Source of the DNA: Agarophyton chilense
Lineage: Eukaryota; Rhodophyta; Florideophyceae; Gracilariales; Gracilariaceae
Length of the DNA: 64,000 bases
Direction: 5' to 3'
Assembly: GCA_030374765.1 (NCBI GenBank)
Contig: JARGXX010000025.1
Coordinates: forward strand, 620,001 to 684,000
Shown: positions 20,966 through 31,813 of the stretch, piece by piece
How positions within the stretch are numbered: position 1 is the first letter of the stretch
How the letters are laid out: each line of letters begins with the position of its first letter
Translations under genes and position numbers: made by a program
The notes under the pieces: generated by a model
The model's input: the letters and a program-made list of their open reading frames with translations, nothing else
Told to the model about the DNA's origin: nothing
The model's database searches: none

Positions 20966-21880
20966 TGTGGAGCAAAACCCAGCGACGGGAAGTGCTCTCA
21001 AGGTGTTCGAAGCCTTGCTCCCTGGGGGGAGGCAGACTCAGAGACAGAGCCCTCCGTTCCACCCGTAGTGTGGGGTGTAGCTCCCACGGGGGATTCCGAC
21101 AGTACCGACGGAGGTGAGGGGTAGAAACCGTTGGATCGGGAATGGGTATGGGTATCCCAAAGAATGGGGGAAAATCCGGCGAAGAGGAAAAACGGGGCGA
21201 GGGTCGGGCACTAACAGGCACCGGACCCGAGAACCAGAAAAGGGGCGAAACAACAAAAGAAACCCAATACAGGGGCGAAAACCTGTCCTCGAAAGGAAAC
21301 ACAAAAAGCACGCAACAAGTAAGCAGAACCCCCACGGGGTATCGTGCACGCAGGTCGTCTGAGCGGTCCCAAGGGGGTGGTTGCACGGAACCCAAACGTG
21401 GGCACTCTCCAAGTGGAGTCGTGTCCCTACGCAGGCGTTGCTAACCAGAGCCCGTTCCGGGTTGTAAGGCCGAAACGATGGCGACGAAGAACCTCTAAAG
21501 GTATCGAAGACCAACCTTGGTTACCATTTACTCTGAGCTTCGGACTGTCAGATCTCATCTCCCTAAGTAGGGCCCACTAACTAAACTCTACAGTAGTCCA
21601 CACCTGCTCAGGGCCATACACGTGGAGATCCAACTGTCATGGCCCAAAAGTCCAACGTTCTACAAATATCCGAAATTCGGTGCCAAAATTAAGCCACGTG
21701 TATCACGGGGCCAATCCAACCATGGGCCATCCGAATTTTCCCTTATAGGCGAAATATAACCGGAAAACAGTGCCACCTCAGCACACCTTAGAGGGGATCA
21801 TAATCATAACCCTCGGAGGGTTCAATCTTCATTCTATGAGTTGCATCTTCAAGTATCCCCTGACTGGGCGTTGCTCTACA
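20966..21880 (-). repeat. Element B 3' LTR
   Basis: On the plus strand it begins TGTGGAGCAA and ends TTGCTCTACA, so as an LTR (minus sense) it runs TGTAGAGCAA to TTGCTCCACA with short inverted ends. It is about 99 % identical by eye to 31814-32729. It interrupts the Tc1 foldback on its outer side. Confidence 0.93.
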
Positions 21881-21895
21881 TCTCCCCCTCCTTAA
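21881..21895 (-). promoter_or_regulatory. Element B polypurine tract
   Basis: Minus-sense TTAAGGAGGGGGAGA directly abuts the start of the 3' LTR. It is the expected primer site for plus-strand cDNA synthesis. Confidence 0.85.
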
Positions 21896-21922
21896 GACGA
21901 GGAAGAACATTCCGAGCCGCGG

Positions 21923-23818
21923 GTGTCTAACTTTCCGATCACTATACATAGTTCTCTCCCAATAGGGTCCTTCACCACTTCTGAGGATCGCCACAAAACC
22001 GGCACATCGGTACAACTTTCTTCTACTCCTCCGACTTTCGGCGATAAGCAACTTCTCGCAACAGCGGTCTCAACCAGCCCTCTCAAGGGAATGAACCCAT
22101 ACGTCATCAACCCACTCTCGGGGCCATTGGCCTCCGCGCCGGCGGACAACGAAGCTCCCCAGCAGGGTGGATATTTATCCAGTTTGGATGCGGCTCCGTC
22201 AGGTACCGAACCTTCCGCCTCGGCGGGCAACCGACATCCTCAGGAGGATTTGAACATCACCGCGGTGGCGTGGAACTCCGCTCATGCGATGCCCTTGGTA
22301 GCAAACTCCAGAGGTTGGATCTCAAACGAATCCTTTCGAAGGTGGAGTCCCCTTACCGATCCGGTGATATATTCCCGCGCTCCGTGGTTCCATCCGACAG
22401 CGGTTCGCGACGATGAGCTCATCGACTTCTACGTGGAGGACGGCTTATTGCCGGGTGGCCTACCTGTTGAGGTTGTACGTTCTCCCGATTGGAGGGCGCG
22501 GGTACCCATAGAGCCTCAGTATCTATACCGCAGTCGCGGGGAGTCCCTGGACAAGGCGCGCGCAGCGATGGCGGCTCCGGCCTACCAGCAATTGGAGAGG
22601 TCACGCTTTGACCATCTGGTTCCCCCGGAGTACGGGTTCGATGTCGCCTATTACCGCACGTACGGTGAGGTCTCCTACGGGGATAACCTGGCAGCCTTTC
22701 CCGAAGCCGAGTTCCGCGGCCCGGGTTTTCCTCTCCGAGAAGATATGCTCCAATGGAGTCGTCCCATCCTTCGGGCTGAATTCAGGTACCTTCAGCGGCA
22801 GTTTACCCAATATGGGTTCGATCGACGCGTGCGCTTCGAGCGCCGCTCGCGCTCCCGTTTCGGGTTCCTTGTCCCGTATCCTCACGTGGAACTGGAGCGT
22901 ATCCGTAACACGGCGAAGTTTGGGCGATTTGTGCCCCTTCCAGCTTGGTGGAGTAAGGTCGAGGTCCCCCGAGGGTGCTTTGCTGAACTGCCCCCATGTA
23001 TCTACTATATCGGGTCTCGTTTGATGCACGACCCGAACTCGGGATACTGGGCCCTCGTTGCAGCCGAGTGGGCAGCCCGCGTAGCGGCGCACCTCCTCTG
23101 GGATGCTCATGACCATTTCCGTATCCGGTATATTCCTCCGATGCTACGGACCATCATGCGTCAGATCGACCTTGTCCCAGCGTTGGGTTCGGCCAGCAAC
23201 GTGCAGGACCTGTATCCAATCTTGGACGTGATCGACAACACCCAATGGGATCGAGTTCCAGTGGCAAATCAGCCCGCAGGGGAAGGATCCGCGCGAGACA
23301 AGTCTCCTGGCCGGTACGATCCGGGCTCCGGTAACTGGGTCTATTACAATCCCTTCGAAGGGGTTCGCATCAGCGCGGCGCAAGCACGGGCGCTGATTGA
23401 CTCGCCTCGACCGATGCCGGTGGGACAATCGACGGGGTTCATTTATACCGACGATTACGAGTACGAGCCTCTAGTAGACCTGGACGATCCAGCTTTGGAT
23501 AACGAAGTGCCAGCTCCTAGTGGAGTACTCCCTGTGGAGCCATCTGCACCCTTCCAACCAGTGGGAACGACCTCAGCTGCGGTGGCGAATGCATCCGGTG
23601 GCGGTCCATCTGCTCCCCCCGGGTGGGGTGTGAACACCCTTACGCAGGCGCCGGTTGCCACTCCGCAAGCGGATAGTGTGCGACAAGGCCTCGTGAACGC
23701 AGGCATTCCGATTCCCCCGGGTATGACGGATGTGAGCCAGATGTTGGCTTTCGCCTCGGCGTACCATCAGGGTCAGAATCCCAACGGTGGGGCGGGTCCC
23801 TCCTCGGGCTTTCCGTAG
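21923..23818 (+). CDS. Antisense accessory ORF of element B (unknown protein)
   Basis: An open frame of 631 codons on the strand opposite to gag-pol, between the chromodomain and the 3' LTR. The frame opens with GTG 42 bp inside the LTR; the first ATG is at 22091 (575 residues, MNPYVINPLSG). The peptide is Pro/Ser-rich at both ends. The core at about residues 150-440 contains RAPWFHP, RPILRAEFRYLQRQ, RSRSRFGFLVPYPHVELERIR, PAWWSKVEVPRGCFAELPP and EWAARVAAHLLWDAHDHFR. The C-terminal part has NWVYYNPFEGVRISAAQARAL. All of these recur in the antisense ORF of element A, and the last also in element C. No signal peptide, clear membrane helix, zinc site or enzymatic motif is seen. Plant LTR elements are known to carry antisense additional ORFs in this position, but I recognise no homology. 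Expression would need an antisense LTR promoter. Confidence 0.75.
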   Translation: MSNFPITIHSSLPIGSFTTSEDRHKTGTSVQLSSTPPTFGDKQLLATAVSTSPLKGMNPYVINPLSGPLASAPADNEAPQQGGYLSSLDAAPSGTEPSASAGNRHPQEDLNITAVAWNSAHAMPLVANSRGWISNESFRRWSPLTDPVIYSRAPWFHPTAVRDDELIDFYVEDGLLPGGLPVEVVRSPDWRARVPIEPQYLYRSRGESLDKARAAMAAPAYQQLERSRFDHLVPPEYGFDVAYYRTYGEVSYGDNLAAFPEAEFRGPGFPLREDMLQWSRPILRAEFRYLQRQFTQYGFDRRVRFERRSRSRFGFLVPYPHVELERIRNTAKFGRFVPLPAWWSKVEVPRGCFAELPPCIYYIGSRLMHDPNSGYWALVAAEWAARVAAHLLWDAHDHFRIRYIPPMLRTIMRQIDLVPALGSASNVQDLYPILDVIDNTQWDRVPVANQPAGEGSARDKSPGRYDPGSGNWVYYNPFEGVRISAAQARALIDSPRPMPVGQSTGFIYTDDYEYEPLVDLDDPALDNEVPAPSGVLPVEPSAPFQPVGTTSAAVANASGGGPSAPPGWGVNTLTQAPVATPQADSVRQGLVNAGIPIPPGMTDVSQMLAFASAYHQGQNPNGGAGPSSGFP

Positions 23819-23879
23819 TTCCGCCTTCGGGCATTTGTAGAGTCAATAGCTTGGCGACAATAGTAAACTTCTGATATTT

Positions 23880-24035
23880 GCATAACTTCTTTTCTTCTTC
23901 CTTCCTAGGATCTTCTTCATCTTCTTCATTCCTTCTTAGGATCTTCTTCATCTTCTGCCCTTCCTAGGGTCCAATCTTCTTCTTAATCTTTTTCTCCACT
24001 TCGTGGGTCTTCTTTTCCTTTTTCATTACAAACTG
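23880..24035. repeat. CTT-rich low-complexity spacer in element B
   Basis: Repeats of CTTCTTCATCTTCTTC and CCTAGGATCTTCTTC fill the gap between the end of the antisense ORF and the end of pol. On the pol strand this is a GAAGAAG purine tract; element C has a similar purine-rich spacer at the same place. Confidence 0.75.
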
Positions 24036-24762
24036 TCCCGATAACCGGTGTTGTGTTCCCTGGTTAACGGCGCTAGCCCGAGGGCCAGTAGACATTCCCT
24101 CTCAATACGTGTTCTTTGGGATACTCTCCTCAATTCCTCTTCAGAGGTCCAACATCTTCCTCACTTCGAGATCGCATCCACAACAGTTCCCGTGGTGGCT
24201 TACCCGACTTGGGCACGATCCAGACTTGGAGGCAAGGTTACCCGAGCGCGTCGTTGATAGGATAAAACCTTAGACCTCGGAAGGTGCTCAATGGGTTCCA
24301 CTGTATCCTCCTCAGGCGAGAATCCGTACCATCGGACTTGGTAGCGGACTTCTCCCTCGGGGGTGTAGATGTGACGCACGATGCGATCGATAACGAATTC
24401 CTGCGGGTACACTTTTCCCTGTTCGGGCTTCTCTTCCATCTTGGAACGCTCTAGTTCCCTTGAGGGTGTCAACGTAGGGTCTAGACACACCCCGGTGGGT
24501 TCTTTTCCGTGTTGCGAGCGGGTCTCAGCACTTCGTCCAAACGGCGCCGAGTGGCCTGCGGGCTACGTTGTAACTTCCCCAGTTTGGGGTTCTTCTTAAA
24601 GCTGAGATCTTCCCGATAACAACGGTGTTCTTAGATTCCGTGACGGTTGAGAAACCGCGACGCGGTAGCGTCTCCAATCTCAGGGGGGTAAGACTTCAAC
24701 GTCAACCCGAGCTACGGGGACGAAGGTTGCTCTTGTGCAACGCGCCGTGCGACGGAGGCGGT

Positions 24763-24862
24763 TTGCGCGACGGTTGGTCGTCAGGGCCTTTTGATTGGCT
24801 CGGTGAGGCGGGTTGCGCGACGGTTGGTCGTCAGAGCCTTTTGATTGGCTCGGTGCCATTCG
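24763..24862. repeat. 50-bp tandem duplication in the pol linker of element B
   Basis: The block TTGCGCGACGGTTGGTCGTC through TTTTGATTGGCTCGGTG occurs at 24763 and again at 24813, with one base difference. As 50 is not a multiple of three, it shifts the frame between the linker and the chromodomain, and may be what separates them. Confidence 0.75.
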
Positions 24863-25408
24863 ACGTGTGCCACATAAATGCGCGGGCGGCGGTTACCACT
24901 CGGCAAGCAGATGTGAGGTGGCGCTTTCGGCACGCGCTAGCACTCTCCTGAGCTGTCCCCGACGGGTCTCACTCATTTCTTTCCCATTCCTGAGGGTTCC
25001 AATGTCTCCATAGGAGTTCCTATTCCCATTCCATAACGGAGAGCCAAATTTGGTCAACCTCGTCGTCGAGATCTTCCCCGTGCGGGTCCGCTGACACAGC
25101 TCGTTCCCGAGAAAGCGGGGTTTGAGTGTGCGACACCTCAGTGTCTCTTCCGCGGCGGCGGGTGATCGTCGGCTCTGTAGGCGTTCCGGGTGCGGAGTTC
25201 TCCACACGACTCTCCCTAGGCGGGTTTTCGTCATCTTTTCTGACGTCGTGCTCGGCTGGGTCGGCGGTGATGTCGCTACCCATACGCTGGGGTTGTGAGT
25301 TCTCTGTCGCCGGCTCGGTCGGGCTCGCCGTCTCACTGTGAGAACTAGATTCCCTGTTAGGGCGACTGGCTGACGCCGAAACATCGTCCTGCGAAGGAAC
25401 TAAGTCCT

Positions 25409-25422
25409 CCTCCCCCTCCTTA
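25409..25422 (-). promoter_or_regulatory. Internal polypurine-tract copy (linker), element B
   Basis: Minus-sense TAAGGAGGGGGAGG matches the 3' polypurine tract of the element except for one base at its end. It lies in the pol linker, where it encodes K-E-G-E. It could act as an additional plus-strand primer or be chance codon usage. Confidence 0.4.
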
Positions 25423-28400
25423 GGCGGAGAGCCAGGAGGCTTGATTACCTCCGGTGGGGGAGTAACTCTGTAAGAGTTCGTTGGCTGGGCCCTTGAGGGA
25501 GCGGGCCCAGGTTCGGGAGTATCCGAAGGTTCCGGTAGGTCGGTTAAACCACGTTCCGGGTGCGGAAGTATAACGGGGCGGGTGTTCGAATCCCCGCCTG
25601 ACGGGTTAACTCCCGTTGAATTATTCCCTGTGGAGGGCGTTGGTGCCGACACCACTTCCACACTTGGGTTGGGGGCTCGTGTGATGCGGTCCCTGGAGAT
25701 CCGTTCGTGGCAGTTAGCGATATCCAATACCACCGTGTCCGGGTCTACAGAAACCACACGATAGGGTCCGTCCACAATTGGCGAAAGCTTGTGCCTACGT
25801 TCCTTTTCAGGATTGTAGTATTCTTTTCGAAGGAAGACGAAGTCGTCGGGCTCCACCTGAGGTAGAGGTTTGCGAACCCGATTGTCAAAGTCCTTCTTGT
25901 AGGCGCGTTGAGCTTTTTCCCTTGCTTTCCGGGCTATCGGCACCATCTTCGTAAGCCACTCCTTCCAGGCTTCTCGGTACAATCCCGGTGACGGGTACGT
26001 CGACAGCGTCCGTTGAGCCTCGATGGCGACCGGCGGCGGTGTCCTCGACAGTACCCGTTCAAATAGGGATAACGATGTAACCCGATGTACCTGGGTGTTG
26101 TATGCATACGTGATAGCGTCTGTGTACAAGTCCCAATTTTTGGGGTGATCCGCAACAAACGATCTCAAAGCGTTGAGTATCGTGCGGTTAAACCTCTCCA
26201 CCTGGCCATTCCCCTGAGGGTGATACGTAGTAACAAATAAATTCCTTACATCAAGGATTCGACATACATCCTGAAAGAACTTTGATGCGAATTGCCCTCC
26301 GTTGTCGGATAACAACTGCACCGGCGGTCCATATACGAACACCCAATGGGTCACGAATGCTTGCGCGACGGTAGCGGCGGTGATCCGCTTCAGCGGCACA
26401 GTTCTCGTTAGCTTAGAGAATCTGTCAGAAATGACAAGCAGATACCGATGACCTCGGGGCGTCCTGATAAACTCCCCTAGGATGTCTATGGCCACGAAAT
26501 CGAGTGGAGCCCGTGCCGGGAACAGCGTCAACTTCTTAGAGTGCTTCCGAAGTTTGACGTCATTCTTGGCGCAATTGGCGCAGGCCCGTCTGACGGCGTA
26601 ACAATTGAATGCCATTGCCGGCCAGTAAAAGACCCTTCTCAACGTGAGGTACAGTTTTCTTCCCTCGGAATGGTCGCCAACCTTCACATAGTGAGTGAGG
26701 TGTAATACCCTCTGTTGTAGGTTGTGCGGCACCACTATCCTCGGGCGAGGTCCAACGGTCCTGATTAGGTAACCCTGATCGTCGTCCTCGAAAGGTAACT
26801 GAAATCCTCCGTTGAGGCGAGCCCGAATCCGTGTACAGAATGGGTCGAGCTGTTGCTCGCGTATCATCTCCTCTGGAGAGATAGGTAGAAAAGAGCCGGT
26901 CGGTGAATCCAGACTCTTGTTGACGAGTATATCGTTACAAACATCATCCGTCAGCGGTTGAGCTCCTCCCTCGAGGTCCGATACCATAAAACATGGGATG
27001 CCATCGTCCTCGTAGGGTTCCGTTTCCGCTGTGGTTCCCAAGCGGGAAAGAGCATCAGCCTGAGTGTTCAGCTTCCCTTTCTTGTATAGGATCTCAAAGT
27101 CGAATTCCGACAGTCGGAGACGCCAGCGCATAAGGCGGCCCGAGGGTTCGGAGATCTCCAGGAGCCAACGCAAGCATGCGTGGTCCGTATGGACTTTGAA
27201 ACGAGTACCCATCAGGTAGGGGCGAAGTGTAGCTAAGGCCCACACAACGGCTAAACATTCTTTCTCGGAGACCGAGTAGTTCCTTTCATGGACATTCAGG
27301 GAACGTGACCAGTACCCAATAGGGTGACTTTCACCATCCTTAGAGGATTGTAACAGTGCATACCCTACTTGGTTTGCACTAGCATCGGTGTCCACTTCGT
27401 AAGGGAGCCCAGGATTGGGTAGAGCCAAGATTGGCGGTGATGTCACGGCATTCACCAGTGCCGTGAAGGCAGACGCTTCCGCGTCGCCAAAAGGTTCCAG
27501 TTCAACTGGTTGTCCCTTCGTCAGGAGTCTGTTGAGGGGGGTGGCAATATCCGCAAAGTTCGGGACGAATCGGCGATACACGTTACACAGACCTAAGAAG
27601 GATCGCAACTCCGTTTGAGTTTTCGGGTGTTTTGCTTCCTTCAAGGATTTCACTCGTACTTCATCGATTGAAAGCTGTCCGGGACGGATGATATGACCCA
27701 GATACTTAACCGAATCGGTGAAAAACTCGCACTTCTTGAGTTTCAAGGTGATTCCCGCGTCGCGGAGTATCTTCATTACGTCCCTGACGTATTCGAGGTG
27801 TTCATCCAGGTTGTTGGAGAAGACAATAATGTCTTCTAAATACACTAGACACGTCCTCCACTTGAAGGGAGCCAACAGAATGTCTATCGCCCGTTGAAAC
27901 GTTGCGGGGGCATTTGTCAACCCAAAAGGCATCCTCCGGAATCGGAAAAGTCCTTGATGACACACGAAAGCCGTTTTGTCTCGATCTTTCTCCCTAATAG
28001 GGACTTGCCAGTAGCCCGAATTGGCGTCGAGGGTAGAGAAAACAGTAGCGCTCCCAAGGGAGTCGATGTATTAGTCCATCCGAGGGATCGGGTACACATC
28101 CTTAATGGTTACCTCGTTCAGGCGTCTCTAATCGATGCAGAAACGCCACGATCCATCCGGTTTCGGAACTAACACCACTGGTGAGGCCCAAGCGAACTGG
28201 GCAGGTTCAATTACGCCCGCTTTAAGCATCTTCTCCACCTGAGATTTCTCCTCTTCCCGAGCTTTCGGTCCAGCCCTGTAAGGGTGTTGGGCAATAGGCC
28301 GAGTGTTCGGTAACAAGTCGATGCGGTGTTCTGTAATCCCAATAGTTCCAAGGGAACCATCCCACATGGGGGTAAATTCACGAAGCATGTGCCTCAGCTT

Positions 28401-28567
28401 CTCCCGATGAGATGCGGGTACATGGTTGAGATCCCATTTCTCCAATTCCTGAACAGGATCCGTCTGGTCTGCTCCTGTGATAGGGGCCGTAACCTTCTGA
28501 GGTTTAAAGTGTTCAGCGTGTGGAGCTGCAGTCGTATGCTCACCGTCTTCCGCGATTTCGCCAGTGT

Positions 28568-28582
28568 TCTCCCCCTCCTTAG
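28568..28582 (-). promoter_or_regulatory. Internal polypurine-tract copy (PR-RT), element B
   Basis: Minus-sense TAAGGAGGGGGAGA is identical over 14 bases to the 3' polypurine tract at 21881-21894. It lies between protease and RT, within codons for P-K-E-G-E-N. Element A has the same tract at the equivalent place (40221-40234). Confidence 0.5.
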
Positions 28583-29553
28583 GGTCCGCCACACCAAAGA
28601 CCTCTGCGATAGAGATCTTTGTAGGTACGACCGCATGCGGGTGTGGAAGAACAGAACCCAGGATCTGGTGTTTGACCAAATGCTGCGTTGTCTTTCCAAA
28701 GTTGGCTACCAAAACCTTGAAAGGTTTATCCGGTTCCACGGAGACAACCCCATTCGCAAGGGCGAGTTGACGCCGCGTATACAGAGACGGGTTCGGTTGT
28801 ACCACATGCACACCAATTTGCTTGGTAACAACTGTGACCCAAACCTGGGTTTCTGGCGGATAGCCACTGACTTCTCAACCTTTACCCGTGTAGACACCGG
28901 GTCCTTCTTCACAGATTCCTGCGCGACGGGGAGAGGAACGCGTGTTCGCGCTGCTCCTTGTAAGGGTTTACGAACGATTGGGATCGTAGACCCGTCTTCG
29001 AGTTCCACAGTTCTATTCCGAGGACGGATGGCTTCCACGAAGCGGTCGCAAAAGTCACAACCCAGTATGACTGGTGCTGCAAGTGACTTGCATACAATGA
29101 ACTCTAGCTGAACGAGATAGGAGCCTAACCTCACCATGAGGGAAATTGTACCCAGTGTCCGTAGCGGGTTGTTGTTCGCATCGGCGATATCCATACGTGG
29201 ACCGGTACGAACTTGGACCCGGAGCAGCGGGGGTAACAATTCGACATGAATTAAGTTAGGAGCGGCTCCTGTATCTAGGACAGATATTTGACGAACCATA
29301 AACTGGTTGGACAGGCCGAAGTCGGCGAATACCTTATAATTCCGCTTGGCCATTACCATAACTCGATCCGGAATACGGAGATTACGGGACCGTATCCACG
29401 GGCGACGGAGGACACTAAAGTATCCCGAGTTAACGTCGGTGTCAGCCGTTTTCCTTGAAAGGATTGTCACAGCTGGGGAGCGAAGCTGGAGCGCCTCGGG
29501 CGTCTTCAACTCCGGCTTAGAAGACGCCCCTTCCGCAGGGGAGACTCCCAAGT

Positions 29554-31585
29554 TTAGTTTTTCGAAGCGGACCCCACCAAATTCGGTGCAGCTGCCTCGA
29601 AGGGGACCGGTTGTTCCCCGTTCGCGGGTACAAGTTCTGTATCCCTGTCAGCAAGGTGAGCTCTGAGTATTTTTTGTTCCTCATAGGACCTACTCGGGAC
29701 TCGAGCTTTCTCCTCAGGGGTCAGAGCCTCGTACTGAGCGATAATTCGTGAACCCTCCCGCAAAGGAAATGTGCAGTCTGGTGCTTTGTGACCACGGAGG
29801 TAACACAAATAGCAAATCAGCTCTGCCGGGTTCGGTTGTGGACGTGAATCCACGCGACGTGGTTCTGTATCCCTCCATTCGGGGCGAGAGAACCGAGCAG
29901 CGGTATTCGCAAAAGGTAGCGATGCGGCTGGCACCCTCTGTCCGTGGGTATAGAGCGCAGGGTCTTCATCCGTAGTCGGAGCGGATTTCGACGGCAACTC
30001 AGACGTACCCATAGATTCGGGGTTACTTCCCATGAAGTGAATGTTATCATTGACCCCCACAGGGGCAGGGCCTCCTGCGAATGACAAAGACGAGTTACTT
30101 CTATCGGCGAGGAGTGCACTTGTCGGCCGACTCTTTCGGTTCTGCCGGGCACGGAGAGTATCCCCCTCAGTCTGGGCGTACTGAACCAATTCCAAGTAGG
30201 TCAGCTTGCGCTTCTCTTCCCGATGTCGGGCAACCAATGCCCTTATCGAGGGGTCCAAACCATCCACAAACATGGAGCATCTCTCGTAGGCGGGGAATAC
30301 ATTCCCGCATCGGTGAAACGCTTTATTCCAGCGAGTTGAATACACCGTTTCGGTTTCCATCGGCTTCTGCCGCGTATTTCTTAATGCAAGGATTGCTTCC
30401 TGAATCGCATTTCCAGTAGCGTATGACCTCAAGAGGTACTGCACCGCTTCGGGCCATCACGTGACTCCCCCTTCCGAGGCTCGGGATGATCCACGGACGG
30501 AGTTGAACTGGTCTTCAGCCATCCCCTTTAAGAAATAGGGTAATGCAAGATAGGCTTGCGCTTCACTCATACCGAGGATGTCAGCCTCCTGGACGAACCT
30601 CGCAAGGAAATCGAGCACCAGAATTGGGTCTGTTCCTGTGAACTCCCTCTTTCTGTAGGGTGATGTTCAGCCTTTTGATGTAGTCCTTGACCTTACCCGT
30701 TCCGCGGGATGTTCGATCTCCCGAAGGGTTATCCAACCAGTAATAGCGGTACGATAGCAGCATCCGATAGAGAGGATTCGTCGGCTTCAGCTCCCTTAAT
30801 CCAAGGTGTTTCCTACCCTTCTCCCGGGTACGGATTGCCCCTTGAGAGGTGTAAGTAGCCTTCGACCGAGTCGCCCGGGATGACCGGCGTTCATCTTCAC
30901 TATCCGAAGATTCGGAGGACGAACTCGATGGCGAGCGATTGGGATCGGAATCCGATAAATCCTCTTGGAGGTGAACCCTCTTCTTGGACTTGCAGCGGTC
31001 CCGTTTAGCGGAGCGGTGTTCTTCGTCTTCCGAAACGTCGGGTTTATCCTTCGAGGCTTCTGCGTCTCCATCCATACGGATAATGGCCTCGAGGGTGTCC
31101 AGCCGAGCTCGGAAGCGTTCCGCTTGCACGCGGTGTTCCTCCACGAGGCTCCGGTACTCCTGGATAAAGACCCCAGGGGTACCAAAGCTTTCCAAAAGGG
31201 AGTTCACATCCCTCCTCAGGGTACGAAGGTCATCGGCGACTCCCCGCACCTGGGCGTCCTCCACCTTGAGGCGGAGGGTAGTAACCTCCTGAAGAAGCTC
31301 GATGTGAGCCGCGTTGGCGATATCAATTCGAGTCTCCAGGCGCTGTAATTCAGGGTCGGCCCGACTTCGGGGTGCTGCTGAGGGGGTCTCCACCACTGGA
31401 GCTGGGCCCACAGCCACGACCTCTCGAGGACCTGAAAGCACTGAGGGTGCTCTCCGAGTGTCCGGATCGATACCGGAATGGTTCCGACCTTCGGGAATTG
31501 AGCTCCTCGACCTAGGCGGAGCCGGGGGCACTGAATCCGCTTGACGGTTCGATCCAGTCCTGGAACCACGGGTAGGCGGCGACAT
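29554..31585 (-). pseudogene. Element B gag, frameshifted
   Basis: Starts at ATG 31583-31585 (MSPPTRGSRTG). The N-terminal about 170 residues are Pro/Ser/Arg-rich, then a coiled-coil-like segment (LQRLETRIDIANAAHIELL to LDTLEAII), then a Lys/Ser/Asp-rich region and the capsid-type Retrotrans_gag segment (NPLYRMLLSYRYYWLDNPS, later AVQYLLRSYATGNAIQEAIL). The frame shifts between about 30640 and 30690, and a TGA (30457-30459) replaces the codon that is Cys in element A. The C-terminal part has a zinc knuckle CYLCYLRGHKAPDC (CX2CX4HX4C). It ends S-K-N-stop at 29554, overlapping the entry into pol. Gag forms the intracellular particle and packages the RNA. Confidence 0.88.
29557..29563 (-). promoter_or_regulatory. 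Candidate -1 frameshift heptamer, element B
   Basis: Minus-sense G-AAA-AAC followed directly by the gag stop TAA. A -1 slip enters the pol frame, giving K-L-N-L-G-V-S-P. It is similar to the gag ends of elements A and C. Confidence 0.55.
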
Positions 31586-31793
31586 GCTGCAGACACGACA
31601 CCGACGATTCGCGGGTGACGATGAAATTCGATCACGAGATTCCCGGAGAACGGATGACGTTACACAAAACAAAAATAAAAACCAATTCCACCCTTTCCAA
31701 AGGGGACCACTACAACAAATCTTCACGACGGTGCTTCCTCTTCCAAGAGATATTCCAACACGTGGATGACCAACCCAAAAGTCCGAGAACGGA

Positions 31794-31811
31794 TTCTAAG
31801 TCGGGAGACCA
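31794..31811 (-). promoter_or_regulatory. Element B primer-binding site
   Basis: Minus-sense TGGTCTCCCGACTTAGAA starts 2 bases inside the 5' LTR. It is complementary to a tRNA 3' end finishing ...GGGAGACCA. Identical in elements A and C. I cannot name the tRNA. Confidence 0.85.
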
Positions 31812-31813
31812 CT

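Larger units (their letters stand above)
24200..29563 (-). pseudogene. Element B pol (PR-RT-RNase H-INT-chromodomain), damaged
   Basis: The frame is -1 relative to gag, entered at the heptamer 29557-29563. Protease: VLDTGAAPNLI. The frame shifts near 28815. RT N-part: QVEKMLKAGVIEPAQFAWASP; then TAG 28128-28130 and TAA 28071-28073 inside RT. From 27965 the frame is open for 981 codons: RT palm CLVYLEDIIVFSNN, where the YxDD box reads Y-L-E-D, then RNase H (VDTDASANQVGYAL, SVSEKECLAVVWAL, ADALSRL), integrase zinc finger (H..H..C..C around LTHYVKVGDH and CANCAKN), and the core Asp-Asp-Glu in VAIDILGEF, LLSDNGGQF and NGQVERFNRT. A long Pro/Ser/Glu-rich linker ends at 25020. The chromodomain (FVIDRIVRHIY..YQVRWYGFSPEEDTVEPIEHL) continues in another frame to 24200. 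Chromodomains direct integration to marked chromatin. Confidence 0.9.

Noticed and set aside
21114..21444. Open frames inside both element B LTRs (also 31962-32292), almost identical in the two copies
   Set aside because: They are present twice only because the LTR is duplicated; composition and length fit chance frames in a GC-rich LTR.
21923..23818. Envelope-like gene as explanation of the antisense ORFs
   Set aside because: They are on the opposite strand to gag-pol and show no signal peptide, fusion peptide or terminal membrane anchor.
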